Shown here piece after piece: positions 18,062 through 26,779 of a DNA stretch of 64,000 nt. Location of the stretch: positions 1-64,000 of the forward strand of contig JALWWO010000010.1 of the NCBI GenBank assembly GCA_027078745.1, given 5' to 3'. The notes beneath the pieces were generated by a model that was not told the origin of the DNA, did not search any database, and worked only from the letters and a program-made list of their open reading frames with translations. This stretch comes from Chromatiaceae bacterium (GTDB taxonomy: Bacteria > Pseudomonadota > Gammaproteobacteria > Chromatiales > Chromatiaceae). Position 1 is the first letter of the stretch; every line of letters begins with the position of its first letter. The position numbers and the translations under genes are program-made.

Positions 18062-19729
18062 TCAACCCTTCAGACGACGATATTTGATCCGATGGGGCTG
18101 ATTCGCATCGGTGCCCAAGCGGCGATGGCGGTCTGCCTCGTACTCCGCATAGTTCCCAGCGAACCAAGTAACCTTCGAATCCCCCTCGAAGGCGAGGATA
18201 TGGGTAGCGATGCGATCCAGGAACCAGCGGTCATGGCTGATGACCATAGCGCAGCCCGGGAAGGCCAACAGGGCTTCTTCCAGGGCCCGCAGGGTTTCCA
18301 CATCTAGATCGTTAGTGGGCTCATCGAGCAAGAGTAAATTGCCACCGCTCTTGAGCAGCTTGGCCAGATGTACCCGATTCCGCTCCCCTCCGGAAAGATC
18401 GCCGATGCGTTTCTGCTGATCTGGTCCTCGAAAGTTGAACCGACTGCAATAGGCCCGAGAGGGCATTTCATAACGACCCACGATGATCTGATCCGCCCCG
18501 CCGGAAATCTCCTCCCAGACGGTCTTGTTGTCATCTAGCGCATCCCGCTGTTGATCCACATAGGCGATCTTCACGGTTTCCCCGATGCGCAGTTCCCCCC
18601 CATCCGGTTGTTCCTGCCCAGTGAGGATGCGGAACAAGGTGGTCTTCCCCGCCCCATTGGGTCCGATGATTCCTAGGATGGCCCCCTTGGGCAGCTGGAA
18701 GGAAAGTTCCTCGTAGAGCAATCGATCTCCGTAGGCTTTTCTCAGTGCTCGGGCTTCGACGACCAGATCCCCCAGGCGAGGGCCAGGGGGAATATAGATC
18801 TCGTTCGTTTCATTGCGAGCCTGGAATTCCTGAGATTGCAGGATCTCGAATCGAGCCAACCGGGCTTTATTTTTGGCATGGCGGCCCTTGGGATTGGCGC
18901 GCACCCATTCCAGTTCATGCTTCATGGCTCTGATCCGAGCGGCTTCCCGTTTCTGCTCTTGTTCCAATCGCGCTTCCTTCTGTTCCAGCCAAGAGGAATA
19001 GTTCCCCTTCCAGGGGATGCCCTGCCCCCGATCCAATTCCAAGATCCAGCCCGCCACATTGTCCAGGAAATAGCGGTCGTGGGTAACGGCGACCACTGTG
19101 CCCGGGTATTCTTGTAAAAAGCGTTCCAACCAAGCCACGGATTCCGCATCCAGATGGTTAGTGGGCTCATCCAACAAGAGCATATCCGGCTTGGCGAGCA
19201 GCAGGCGGCACAGGGCCACCCGGCGCCGCTCGCCGCCGGAGAGCCGCGTTACATCCGCTTCCCAGGGAGGCAAACGCAGGGCCTCCGCCGCCACCTCTAA
19301 TGCGTGTTCCAGATTGTGCCCATCGCTGGCTTCGATCAGATTCTCCAATTCCGCCTGCTCTTTGGCCAGAGCGTCGAAGTCCGCATCCGGCTCTGCATAG
19401 GCGGCGTAGACTGCATCCAAGCGTTCTAAAGCCGCCCGGATCGGGGCAAAAGCTGCTTCCACATTGCCCCGCACATCCTTGCTAGGATCGAGCTGAGGTT
19501 CCTGAGGCAAATAACCGATCCGAATCCCCGGCTGGGGACGGGCTTCCCCTTCGATCTCCCGATCGATGCCCGCCATGATGCGGAGCAAGGTAGATTTGCC
19601 CGCCCCGTTCAGACCTAACACACCGATTTTGGCGCCGGGGAAAAAGGACAAGGAAATCTCTCGAAGGATAAAGCGGTTGGGAGGCACGATCTTGCTCACC
19701 CGATTCATGGTATAGATGTACTGTGCCAT
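18062..19729 (-). CDS. ettA: Energy-dependent translational throttle protein, ABC-F ATPase
   Basis: A 555-residue ABC-F protein with two ATP-binding cassettes and no membrane segments. The start [19 protein letters not shown] is characteristic of EttA. Cassette 1: Walker [10 protein letters not shown] at 39-47, signature [15 protein letters not shown], Walker [16 protein letters not shown]. Cassette 2: Walker [10 protein letters not shown], signature [15 protein letters not shown] and [15 protein letters not shown]. EttA binds the ribosomal E site and gates entry into elongation according to ADP/ATP ratio. The ATG at 19729 is chosen by homology; the open frame continues upstream to 19969. It is divergent from the MobB-aldolase gene, 42 bases apart. 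Confidence 0.95.
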   Translation of the reverse strand: MAQYIYTMNRVSKIVPPNRFILREISLSFFPGAKIGVLGLNGAGKSTLLRIMAGIDREIEGEARPQPGIRIGYLPQEPQLDPSKDVRGNVEAAFAPIRAALERLDAVYAAYAEPDADFDALAKEQAELENLIEASDGHNLEHALEVAAEALRLPPWEADVTRLSGGERRRVALCRLLLAKPDMLLLDEPTNHLDAESVAWLERFLQEYPGTVVAVTHDRYFLDNVAGWILELDRGQGIPWKGNYSSWLEQKEARLEQEQKREAARIRAMKHELEWVRANPKGRHAKNKARLARFEILQSQEFQARNETNEIYIPPGPRLGDLVVEARALRKAYGDRLLYEELSFQLPKGAILGIIGPNGAGKTTLFRILTGQEQPDGGELRIGETVKIAYVDQQRDALDDNKTVWEEISGGADQIIVGRYEMPSRAYCSRFNFRGPDQQKRIGDLSGGERNRVHLAKLLKSGGNLLLLDEPTNDLDVETLRALEEALLAFPGCAMVISHDRWFLDRIATHILAFEGDSKVTWFAGNYAEYEADRHRRLGTDANQPHRIKYRRLKG

Positions 19730-19771
19730 GATGGCGCTGTTCCTCATTGCAGATGATTTCAGGAGAATGCC

Positions 19772-20851
19772 ATGTGCGCCGCTTCCTGTCCTGTGCTCGG
19801 CCTGGTAGCGCCCAGCGGCACCGGCAAGACTACTTTGTTGAAACAATTGGTACCCATCCTGCGGCGGCGGGGATTGCGCATCGGCTATCTCAAGCACGCC
19901 CATTGTGGCGTGGACCTGGATCAGCCGGGCAAGGATAGCTATGTGCTGCGGGAAGCGGGTGCCCAACAAGTTTTGCTAGCCACCAAAGCGCGCTGGATAT
20001 TACAGGGGAATTCCGACCGACCGGAGGAAGATCCTCAGCTCGAGGCAATGCTCGCTCGCTTTGCTACCCAATCCCTGGATCTCATCCTGGTAGAAGGGTT
20101 CAAGTATAGCCCCTACCCGAAGATCGAACTGCATCGGAAAGCGTGCAATCAAGAACTGCGCTATCCACAAGATCCCCAGATCATCGCGGTGATTTCCGAT
20201 GAAGTCTTGCCCGAGAACGCCCCCGAACGATTGCCCTTATCCGATCTGGAGGCCATCGCAGATTTTCTGGAAGCCTATGCTGCCGCCCAGGATTTCCGAG
20301 TGCGGGAAACACTGGTGGAATACTATGGGTTGCTGCGCCGGTATGGCTGCAACGATTCCCATTCGGGCAATGCTTCCGTGCGAGTAGGGGATCGGTTTTG
20401 GATCACGCCCACCGGCGCTTGTGCAGATCACCTGGAGGCAGCAGCCTTGCTTTCCTGTGGCTTGATTGGGGATTACCCCGCAGGCGCTTCCCTGGATGCA
20501 CCCTTGCATCGGCTCGTCTACCAGCAGCAACCGAAAGCCGGCGCAGTGCTGCACAGCCATGGCCCCTATTCCGTGGCCATGAGCCTGCGGGGTCAGGGTT
20601 TCCAACCCAGGGATTTTGAAGGCAATCTGTATTTTCCTTGGGTGCCTGTGCTTCGAATTCCCTACGGGAACTATGTGCACCGAGCGCCCCAGGCAGTGGC
20701 GGAAACCCTGGCAGATCATCCCGTTTGCTTGGTGCAGGGACATGGGGTCTATGCTTGGGGAGAGGATCTGAATCAAGCCTACCAGCGGACCACTGCCTTG
20801 GAATTATCCGCAAAAACTGCTTGGCTGGCCCAGCAGGTGGAAAACGCATGA
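19772..20851 (+). CDS. MobB domain fused to class II aldolase/adducin domain
   Basis: A 359-residue two-domain protein. Residues 1 to about 170 are MobB-like: P-loop APSGTGKTT (13-21), [18 protein letters not shown] and [16 protein letters not shown]. MobB is a GTPase adaptor for molybdenum guanine dinucleotide cofactor synthesis. Residues about 185-355 are a class II aldolase/adducin domain: GNASVRVGD, zinc ligands His261 and His263 in LHSHGPYS, and His324 in QGHGVYAWG; this family includes sugar-phosphate aldolases and methylthioribulose-phosphate dehydratases. The frame is continuous, with no sign of an error at the junction. The stop overlaps the rapZ start as ATGA, placing it in the PTS gene string. 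The combined role is unknown. Confidence 0.8.
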   Translation: MCAASCPVLGLVAPSGTGKTTLLKQLVPILRRRGLRIGYLKHAHCGVDLDQPGKDSYVLREAGAQQVLLATKARWILQGNSDRPEEDPQLEAMLARFATQSLDLILVEGFKYSPYPKIELHRKACNQELRYPQDPQIIAVISDEVLPENAPERLPLSDLEAIADFLEAYAAAQDFRVRETLVEYYGLLRRYGCNDSHSGNASVRVGDRFWITPTGACADHLEAAALLSCGLIGDYPAGASLDAPLHRLVYQQQPKAGAVLHSHGPYSVAMSLRGQGFQPRDFEGNLYFPWVPVLRIPYGNYVHRAPQAVAETLADHPVCLVQGHGVYAWGEDLNQAYQRTTALELSAKTAWLAQQVENA

Positions 20852-21705
20852 AATTGGTCGTGGTCAGTGGATTATCCGGCTCTGGAAAGAGCATCGCCCT
20901 GCACACCCTGGAAGATCTGGGCTTCTATTGCATCGATAATCTACCTCTCTTCTTGCTCAGAACCCTCGCCCAAGGCTTGAGGGAACAGCCAATCCCCCAG
21001 ATGGCCAAGACCGCAGTGGGCATCGATGCCCGCAATCAACCCGAACGGCTGAAAGAGGTGCCCCGACTGCTTGAACAGCTGCAGGCTGCCCAGGTCGATA
21101 CGCGCGTGCTCTATCTGGAAGCCCAGCCGGAAACCCTGATCAAACGGTTCAGCGAAACCCGCCGCAAGCATCCTCTCACCAGTACCCATCGTTCCCTAGC
21201 CGAGGCCATCGAGCTAGAACGCGAATTGCTGGAACCCTTGCGCACCCAGGCCCAGCTGCGCATGGAGACCACCCATCTCAACGTGCATCAACTCCGAGAT
21301 CGGGTGCGGGAAGCCTTCGCTGAGCACCGCCATTCCCAACTGGTGGTCTTGATCGAAACCTTCGGTTTCAAGCAGGGCATCCCCCAAGATGCGGATTTCA
21401 TCTTTGATCTTCGCTGCCTGCCCAATCCCCATTGGCAGCCCGACCTGCGCCCCTACACTGGCCGAGATCCGGCGGTGGCCCGCTTTCTCGAATCTTCTCC
21501 CGCCGTGCGAGAGATGCGGGAAGAACTCTTCCGCTTCTTCCGCCATTGGCTTCCGCGGTTTCAGGCGGATGGGCGCAGCTATCTCACCATCGCCTTGGGC
21601 TGCACGGGCGGGCAGCATCGTTCCGTCTACCTGGGGGAACAGTTACATGCCTATCTTCAGGCTCAGGGGCAAAAGGTTTTGCTGCGACATCGGGAACTCT
21701 CATGA
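20848..21705 (+). CDS. rapZ: RNase adapter/nucleotide-binding protein RapZ
   Basis: A 285-residue protein of the YvcJ/RapZ family. P-loop GLSGSGKS at residues 8-15, then TLEDLGFYCIDNLP, RFSETRRKHPL and the C-terminal LTIALGCTGGQHRSVYL, all strongly conserved. In Escherichia coli RapZ presents the small RNA GlmZ to RNase E and so controls glucosamine-6-phosphate synthase; in other proteobacteria its targets are less clear. It overlaps the MobB-aldolase stop and is followed at once by the EIIA gene. The usual neighbour hprK is not present in the window. Confidence 0.95.
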   Translation: MKLVVVSGLSGSGKSIALHTLEDLGFYCIDNLPLFLLRTLAQGLREQPIPQMAKTAVGIDARNQPERLKEVPRLLEQLQAAQVDTRVLYLEAQPETLIKRFSETRRKHPLTSTHRSLAEAIELERELLEPLRTQAQLRMETTHLNVHQLRDRVREAFAEHRHSQLVVLIETFGFKQGIPQDADFIFDLRCLPNPHWQPDLRPYTGRDPAVARFLESSPAVREMREELFRFFRHWLPRFQADGRSYLTIALGCTGGQHRSVYLGEQLHAYLQAQGQKVLLRHRELS

Positions 21706-22103
21706 GCGTCGGATTATTGATCATCACTCACGGGGAAATCGGCCGATCCCTGCTCGCCACCGCCACCCGGATTTTCGGTGGCCGCTGTCCCCTGGCGGTG
21801 GCGGTGTTGTCAGTTCACGAGGAGATTCAACGGGATGAACTGCGGGCACAGGCGGTCCAGTTGCGGGAACAGGTGGATTCCGGCAACGGGGTCTTGGTGC
21901 TCACCGATCTCTTCGGAGCCACGCCGGCGAACCTCGCTCAAGAGCTGCGATCCCAGGGAAAGACCCTCGTGCTCACGGGCATGAATCTGCCCATGCTAGT
22001 GCGGTTGTTCAATTATGCGAACCTTCCCCTAGAAGCCCTGAGCGCCAAAGCGGAGCGCGGGGGACGGGATGGGGTGATTCTCTGCAGGAATCCTGCGCCA
22101 TGA
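21702..22103 (+). CDS. PTS EIIA component, mannose family
   Basis: A 133-residue single-domain EIIA-Man protein. MSVGLLIITHGEIG places the phosphorylatable histidine at residue 10; VLVLTDLFGATPANLA and GMNLPMLVRLFNY are the family motifs. It receives phosphate from HPr. No EIIB, EIIC or EIID gene is nearby, so it likely serves regulation rather than sugar uptake, as proposed for similar incomplete PTS systems in proteobacteria. It overlaps rapZ by four bases and HPr by four. Confidence 0.93.
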   Translation: MSVGLLIITHGEIGRSLLATATRIFGGRCPLAVAVLSVHEEIQRDELRAQAVQLREQVDSGNGVLVLTDLFGATPANLAQELRSQGKTLVLTGMNLPMLVRLFNYANLPLEALSAKAERGGRDGVILCRNPAP

Positions 22104-22369
22104 TTCGCAAGGAGGTGGAAATCCGGAATTGGCTCGGCTTGCATGCTCGAGCTGCTGCCAAGTTCGTAGCCTGTGCAGAGGGTTTCTCCAGCCAAATCCA
22201 GGTGGAGCGGGACGGACGCAAGGTCAATGGCAAAAGCATTATGGGCTTGATGATGCTCGCCGCCGCCCAGGGCACCCGCATCACGTTGGAAATCGAGGGG
22301 GAAGATGAAGAAGCGGCTTGCGCGGCCTTAGAAAAGCTCATTGCGGATCGCTTCGGGGAAGCGAAATGA
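22100..22369 (+). CDS. ptsH: Phosphocarrier protein HPr
   Basis: An 89-residue HPr. NWLGLHARAAAKF puts the active histidine at residue 15, and NGKSIMGLMML puts the regulatory-type serine at residue 46, within sequence resembling the HPr-kinase target, though no hprK is in the window. HPr passes phosphate from Enzyme I to EIIA. It overlaps both neighbours by four bases, a coupled EIIA-HPr-EI unit. Confidence 0.96.
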   Translation: MIRKEVEIRNWLGLHARAAAKFVACAEGFSSQIQVERDGRKVNGKSIMGLMMLAAAQGTRITLEIEGEDEEAACAALEKLIADRFGEAK

Positions 22370-24111
22370 CCTTAGCTTGCTACGGACTTGCCATTTCGAG
22401 CGGTCCCATGGTCGCGGTGGGACCGGCTTATCTGCTGCAACAAGGCTGTCTCTCTGTGGAGCCAGGTTATGTCCCTGCCGATCGAGTGGGCTTGGAGATC
22501 GATCGATTGGAATCCGCTTTTTCCGCCGCTCGCCAGTCCTTGCAAAACCTTCGCCAGCAGATCCCCGACTCTACGCCCCAGGATGTGGCGGAATTTCTCC
22601 AAGCCCATCTGCTCATGCTGGAGGATCGCGGCCTCATCGATCCCACGCGAGAACTCATCCGTACCGAGCACTTTTCTGCGGAATGGGCGCTGCAACAACA
22701 TCGGGACGCGCTGGTGCAGGCGTTCGAAAGCATGGAAGATCCCTATCTGCGCAGCCGACGGGAAGATGTAGATCATGTGGTGGGCCAGGTCATGAGCTTC
22801 CTGCGTCAGGAAGAGAACGCTCGGGAAAAAGCGCTGGAGGGCGATATCTCCGGCTGTGTGATCGTGGCCCACGACATCCCCCCAGCGGAAGCGATCCTGC
22901 TGCACCATCGGGGCGCTGCCGCCTTCGTCACCGAACTGGGCGGTCCCCTCTCCCACACCGCTATTCTGGCGCGCAGCCTCAACATTCCCATGGTCATGGG
23001 GGTGCATAACGCCACTCATTATCTACACCCCGGAGAAATTCTCGTGGTGGACGGAGGCACAGGCACTGTGCTGGCGGATGCAGACGCTTCCATTCTCCAT
23101 CATTACCGCAAGCAACGCGCTTTCCTGCGGGAGCGACGGATCCAGCTGCAAGGACTGTTAAAGAAGCCTGCGGAAAGTCGAGATGGCATCCCCATCCGCC
23201 TGTTAGCCAATTTGGAACTGCCTGAGGATGTGCAGAGCGCCCGAGCAAACGGAGCGGTAGGCATCGGTCTGTACCGCACGGAATTTCTCTACATGAACCG
23301 CAGCCAGCCGCCGGATGAAGAAGAACATTTCCAGATCTACCGGGAGATCCTCCAGGGTCTCGGCGGCATTCCCCTGACCATCCGCACCCTAGATCTGGGG
23401 GCAGATAAATTGATCCGAGAGGCCGAACCCTGCGGCTCCGCCTGCAATCCTGCGCTGGGTCTGCGGGCTATCCGCCTCTGCCTTCGGGAACCGGAACTCT
23501 TCCGCCCCCAGCTTCGTGCGATTCTGCGCCTGTCCGCCCTGGGCCCTGTGCGCCTGCTTCTGCCCATGCTCACCAGCGTGCAGGAAATCGAAGCGGTGTT
23601 TGCGCTCCTGACGCAGATCCGTCGGGAACTGGCCCAGGAGGGCATCCCCTTTGATCCCACTCTACCGGTCGGGGGCATGATCGAAGTGCCCGCCGCTGCC
23701 ATCTGCGCCACCGCCTTCGCCGCTCGGTTGGATTTCCTCTCCATCGGCACCAATGATCTGATCCAGTACAGCTTGGCTATCGACCGAGTGGACGATGCAG
23801 TCAGCTATCTCTATGATCCCCTGCATCCTGCGGTGCTACGCTTGATCCGCAGGGTGATCGAAGCGGGCCGGCAGTTGGGCAAGCCGGTGGCCATGTGCGG
23901 GGAGATGGCGGGAGATCCCCGCTACACGCGGTTGTTGCTGGGACTGGGCCTTCGGGAATTCAGCATGCAGCCGGGTTCCCTGCTGGAAGTCAAGGAGGTC
24001 GTGCGCGCCGTGCGGATCGAGCCGCTCAGCCGTGAAATTGACCGGCTTTATCCCCATCTGGATCGAATCTCTGCAGAAACCCTGATGGACCATCTCAACC
24101 GATTGCATTGA
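22366..24111 (+). CDS. ptsI: PTS Enzyme I (phosphoenolpyruvate-protein phosphotransferase)
   Basis: A 581-residue Enzyme I of standard length. The phosphohistidine is His197 in ELGGPLSHTAILARS; the PEP-binding barrel carries GIGLYRTEFLYMNR, RTLDLGADK, LPMLTSVQE, IGTNDLIQYSLAIDR and the acid/base Cys511 in MCGEMAGDP. It has no GAF domain, unlike PtsP. It starts at the ATG overlapping the HPr stop. Together with HPr and EIIA-Man it forms a phosphorelay from PEP without a membrane permease. Confidence 0.96.
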   Translation: MTLACYGLAISSGPMVAVGPAYLLQQGCLSVEPGYVPADRVGLEIDRLESAFSAARQSLQNLRQQIPDSTPQDVAEFLQAHLLMLEDRGLIDPTRELIRTEHFSAEWALQQHRDALVQAFESMEDPYLRSRREDVDHVVGQVMSFLRQEENAREKALEGDISGCVIVAHDIPPAEAILLHHRGAAAFVTELGGPLSHTAILARSLNIPMVMGVHNATHYLHPGEILVVDGGTGTVLADADASILHHYRKQRAFLRERRIQLQGLLKKPAESRDGIPIRLLANLELPEDVQSARANGAVGIGLYRTEFLYMNRSQPPDEEEHFQIYREILQGLGGIPLTIRTLDLGADKLIREAEPCGSACNPALGLRAIRLCLREPELFRPQLRAILRLSALGPVRLLLPMLTSVQEIEAVFALLTQIRRELAQEGIPFDPTLPVGGMIEVPAAAICATAFAARLDFLSIGTNDLIQYSLAIDRVDDAVSYLYDPLHPAVLRLIRRVIEAGRQLGKPVAMCGEMAGDPRYTRLLLGLGLREFSMQPGSLLEVKEVVRAVRIEPLSREIDRLYPHLDRISAETLMDHLNRLH

Positions 24112-24120
24112 GGAAATCGT

Positions 24121-24369
24121 ATGGAACCAGCTGTGATTGCCGAGCTGATTCAGGCGGGGCTGCCTGGGGCAGAGGTGAAAGTCACCGGAGATGGCCGCTA
24201 CTTCGAGGCCGTCGTCATCAGCGATCAGTTCGCAGGAAAGAGCCTGGTGCAAAGGCAACGCCTGGTGATGAACACGGTGCGGGCCCAGATCGAATCTGGA
24301 GCACTGCACGCCCTTTCCATCAAAACCCTATTGCCGGACACCGTTGACGGCGGATCGGGCGCACCTTAG
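24121..24369 (+). CDS. BolA/IbaG-family protein
   Basis: An 82-residue protein of the BolA-like fold, IbaG/YrbA type: DGRYFEAVVISDQFAGKSLVQRQRLV followed by ALHALSIKTLLP. In the family, such proteins partner monothiol glutaredoxins in iron-sulfur cluster delivery or respond to acid stress; in many gammaproteobacteria IbaG precedes murA and the Mla genes, but here it follows ptsI by ten bases. Its 3' end contains the promoter of the downstream tRNA-Val. No glutaredoxin gene is in the window. Confidence 0.87.
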   Translation: MEPAVIAELIQAGLPGAEVKVTGDGRYFEAVVISDQFAGKSLVQRQRLVMNTVRAQIESGALHALSIKTLLPDTVDGGSGAP

Positions 24370-24372
24370 AAT
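24344..24372 (+). promoter_or_regulatory. Sigma-70 promoter of tRNA-Val
   Basis: TTGACG, 17-base spacer, TAGAAT: one mismatch to each consensus box at ideal spacing. It lies inside the last codons of the IbaG-like gene and would start transcription a few bases before the tRNA. Confidence 0.7.
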
Positions 24373-24386
24373 AGCGCCTTCAGTTC

Positions 24387-24461
24387 GGGCGCATAGCTCA
24401 GTGGGAGAGCACTGTCTTCACACGGCAGGGGTCGCTGGTTCGAACCCAGCTGCGCCCACCA
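24387..24461 (+). tRNA. tRNA-Val (anticodon CAC)
   Basis: Cloverleaf folds fully: acceptor GGGCGCA/TGCGCCC, D-arm GCTC/GAGC, anticodon stem CTGTC/GGCAG with loop TTCACAC giving anticodon CAC for GUG codons, T-arm GCTGG-TTCGAAC-CCAGC, and an encoded CCA end. It lies 18 bases before metZ. Confidence 0.95.
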
Positions 24462-24479
24462 AACACCGAGAATCCCCCC

Positions 24480-25670
24480 ATGTCCGATCCAGAAGAGCTG
24501 GGTTTTGCCACCCGCGCCATCCGCGCGGGCCATCACAGAACGGAGGAGGGGGAACACAGCGAACCCCTGTTCGCCACCTCCAGCTATGTATTCTCCAGCG
24601 CGGCGGAAGCCGCCGCCCGCTTTTCGGGAGAAGCGCCGGGCAACATCTACTCCCGATTCACCAATCCCACAGTGCGCGCCTTCGAGGAGCGCCTCGCTGC
24701 CCTGGAGGGGGGGGAACGCTGTGTGGCCACGGCGTCCGGCATGGCGGCGATCCTGGCCACCTGCTTGGGACTGCTGCAAGCGGGCGATCACATCGTTTCC
24801 TCCCGAGGGATCTTCGGCAGCACCACCCTGTTGTTCAACAAATACCTAGCCCGCTTCGGGGTGGACATCAGCTATGTACCCCTCTCGGATCTAGCCGCTT
24901 GGGAAGCGGCCATCCGACCGGAAACCCGATTCCTCTTTCTGGAAACCCCTTCTAATCCCCTCACGGAGATGGCGGACATTCAGGCCCTGGCCGACCTGGC
25001 CCATGGGCGGAGTTGCCTGCTGGTCGTGGACAATTGCTTCTGCACCCCCGCCTTGCAACAGCCCTTGCGCTTGGGGGCAGACCTAGTGATTCATTCCGCC
25101 ACCAAATATTTGGATGGCCAGGGGCGTTGCATCGGCGGCGCGGTGGTGGGGGATGAAAAGCTCGTGGGAGAAGCGGTCTTCGGCGTGATCCGCACCGCGG
25201 GCCCCAGCATGAGCCCCTTCAACGCCTGGGTTTTCCTCAAGGGCTTGGAAACCCTGCAACTGCGGATGCAGGCCCATGCCCGTTCCGCCCAGCGGTTGGC
25301 GGAATGGCTCGTCGAACATCCGGCGGTGACCCAGGTGTACTATCCAGGCCTGCCCAGTCATCCCCAGCATCATCTGGTGGGCAAGCAACAGCAGACGGGC
25401 GGGGGCATTCTGTCCTTCTGCGTGCGGGGGGGTCGCTCGGCTGCTTGGCAGGTCATCGATGCCACCCGAATTCTTTCGATCACTGCTAATCTGGGGGATA
25501 CCAAGACCACCATCACCCATCCCGCCACCACCACCCATGGTCGCCTTAGTCCGGAGGAGCGGGAACAGGCGGGCATTCAGGAAGGGTTGATCCGCATCGC
25601 GGTGGGTTTGGAAGATCCCGAGGACATCCGGCGGGATCTGGCCCGAGGCCTGGATGCCATCCGACACTGA
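24480..25670 (+). CDS. metZ: O-succinylhomoserine sulfhydrylase
   Basis: A 396-residue Cys/Met-metabolism PLP enzyme. It begins with FATRAIRAGHHRTEEGEHSEP, typical of MetZ. PLP lysine is Lys209 in HSATKYLDGQGRCIGG; other motifs are YSRFTNPTV, GMAAILAT and SITANLGDTKTTITHPATTTH. It makes homocysteine directly from O-succinylhomoserine and sulfide in methionine synthesis, bypassing cystathionine. The gene directly follows tRNA-Val and overlaps a methyltransferase gene by 17 bases. A cystathionine gamma-synthase assignment is less likely given the N-terminus. Confidence 0.92.
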   Translation: MSDPEELGFATRAIRAGHHRTEEGEHSEPLFATSSYVFSSAAEAAARFSGEAPGNIYSRFTNPTVRAFEERLAALEGGERCVATASGMAAILATCLGLLQAGDHIVSSRGIFGSTTLLFNKYLARFGVDISYVPLSDLAAWEAAIRPETRFLFLETPSNPLTEMADIQALADLAHGRSCLLVVDNCFCTPALQQPLRLGADLVIHSATKYLDGQGRCIGGAVVGDEKLVGEAVFGVIRTAGPSMSPFNAWVFLKGLETLQLRMQAHARSAQRLAEWLVEHPAVTQVYYPGLPSHPQHHLVGKQQQTGGGILSFCVRGGRSAAWQVIDATRILSITANLGDTKTTITHPATTTHGRLSPEEREQAGIQEGLIRIAVGLEDPEDIRRDLARGLDAIRH

Positions 25671-26232
25671 GCAGCGGGACCGCTGGAACGCCCGCCATGC
25701 CCGAGCTTCGCTCCCTCCGGTGCCCGCCGTGTTGCGGGAAAACGCCCATCTGCTGCCCTCGACCGGTCGGGCTTTGGATCTAGCCTGCGGATTGGGTGCA
25801 GGTGCCCTGTTTTTAGCGGAAGCGGGCTTGCAGGTCAGCGCCTGGGATCGCTCGCCGGTAGCTATTCAGCGGTTGAAACAAGAAGCAGACCGGCGCGGGT
25901 TGATGCTGGATGCGCGGGTTCGGGATCTCAGTGTGCAGCCACCGGAACCCGAATCCTTTCAAGTTATTTTAGTGGCCCATTTTCTCGATCGCACCCTAGT
26001 GCCTGCTATCCTGCAGGCGCTGAAGCCGAAGGGTTTGTTGTTCTATCAGACCTTCACCCGAGAGGCGGTTTCTTCCCTAGGCCCCACAGATCCCCATTAT
26101 CGACTGGCGCCCAACGAATTGCTCCAGCTCTTTTCCGGTTTGCATCTGCGATTCTACCGAGAGGAGGGCCGCTTGGGGGATGTTCGGCGAGGATGTCGGG
26201 ATCTCGCACTCTTCATCGGAGAACGCCGTTAA
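25654..26232 (+). CDS. Small class I SAM-dependent methyltransferase
   Basis: A 192-residue cytoplasmic methyltransferase with motif I LDLACGLGAGALFLA (about 42-56), motif II acidic residue in SAWDRSP and a strand VILVAHFLDRTLV. The end, DLALFIGERR, and the size are like TehB-type or thiopurine-like small methyltransferases. The substrate is unknown. The ATG lies inside the end of metZ, so the two are translationally coupled; the 3' end overlaps the convergent bcp gene by four bases. Confidence 0.8.
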   Translation: MPSDTEQRDRWNARHARASLPPVPAVLRENAHLLPSTGRALDLACGLGAGALFLAEAGLQVSAWDRSPVAIQRLKQEADRRGLMLDARVRDLSVQPPEPESFQVILVAHFLDRTLVPAILQALKPKGLLFYQTFTREAVSSLGPTDPHYRLAPNELLQLFSGLHLRFYREEGRLGDVRRGCRDLALFIGERR

Positions 26233-26702
26233 GCCTGATCCAGCGCCCGGACCAAGCGCAGCACCGCTTCCGCATGGCCCCTGGGTTTTACATTGTAGAG
26301 GGCATGGCGGACGATTCCTTGCCGATCGATGATGAAAGTAGAGCGCAAGATGCCCATGCGTTTTTTCCCCTGGCGCTCTCGCATCTGCCAGACCCCGAAG
26401 GCCCTGCAGACCTCCCCCTCCGTATCCGCGAGCAAGCGCACGTTGATGCCATATTTATCTCGAAAATTGCCGTGGCTGATGCAATTGTCTCGGCTGATCC
26501 CCACTACTTCTGTATTCAGGGCTTGGAATTCTGGCTGCAGTTCTGTGAATTCTAATGCCTCCAGGGTGCAGCCCGGGGTATCGTCCTTCGGATAGAAATA
26601 CAGGACCAGATGTTTCTTCCCCAATAGATCTTGGGAAGAAAACAGTTCCATATCCCCATCGGGCAAGGAGAATGCCGGGGAAGGATCGCCAGGTTGCAAC
26701 AT
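26229..26702 (-). CDS. bcp: Thioredoxin-dependent peroxiredoxin, Bcp/PrxQ family
   Basis: A 157-residue peroxiredoxin that reduces hydroperoxides in the cytoplasm. The peroxidatic cysteine is Cys45 in FYPKDDTPGCTLEA, with the conserved Thr/Pro/Arg environment (GISRDNCISHGNFRDKY; FIIDRQG). The resolving cysteine five residues later, found in Escherichia coli Bcp, is leucine here; Cys74 or Cys99 could replace it, or the enzyme may be one-Cys. The ATG at 26702 is chosen for its GGAGAAGG site six bases upstream; ATG 26717 is the alternative. Confidence 0.93.
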   Translation of the reverse strand: MLQPGDPSPAFSLPDGDMELFSSQDLLGKKHLVLYFYPKDDTPGCTLEALEFTELQPEFQALNTEVVGISRDNCISHGNFRDKYGINVRLLADTEGEVCRAFGVWQMRERQGKKRMGILRSTFIIDRQGIVRHALYNVKPRGHAEAVLRLVRALDQA

Positions 26703-26779
26703 AGTCGCCTTCTCCAAAGGTGGTAGTGATTTGAGCGGCTTAGATAAGGCTTAGATAATGAGTAAAACCACCTGGGCAA

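Noticed and set aside
20848-24369. Complete nitrogen PTS operon (rpoN-hpf-ptsN-rapZ-npr)
   Set aside because: EIIA is of the mannose type, Enzyme I has no GAF domain, and rpoN, hpf and ptsN are absent.
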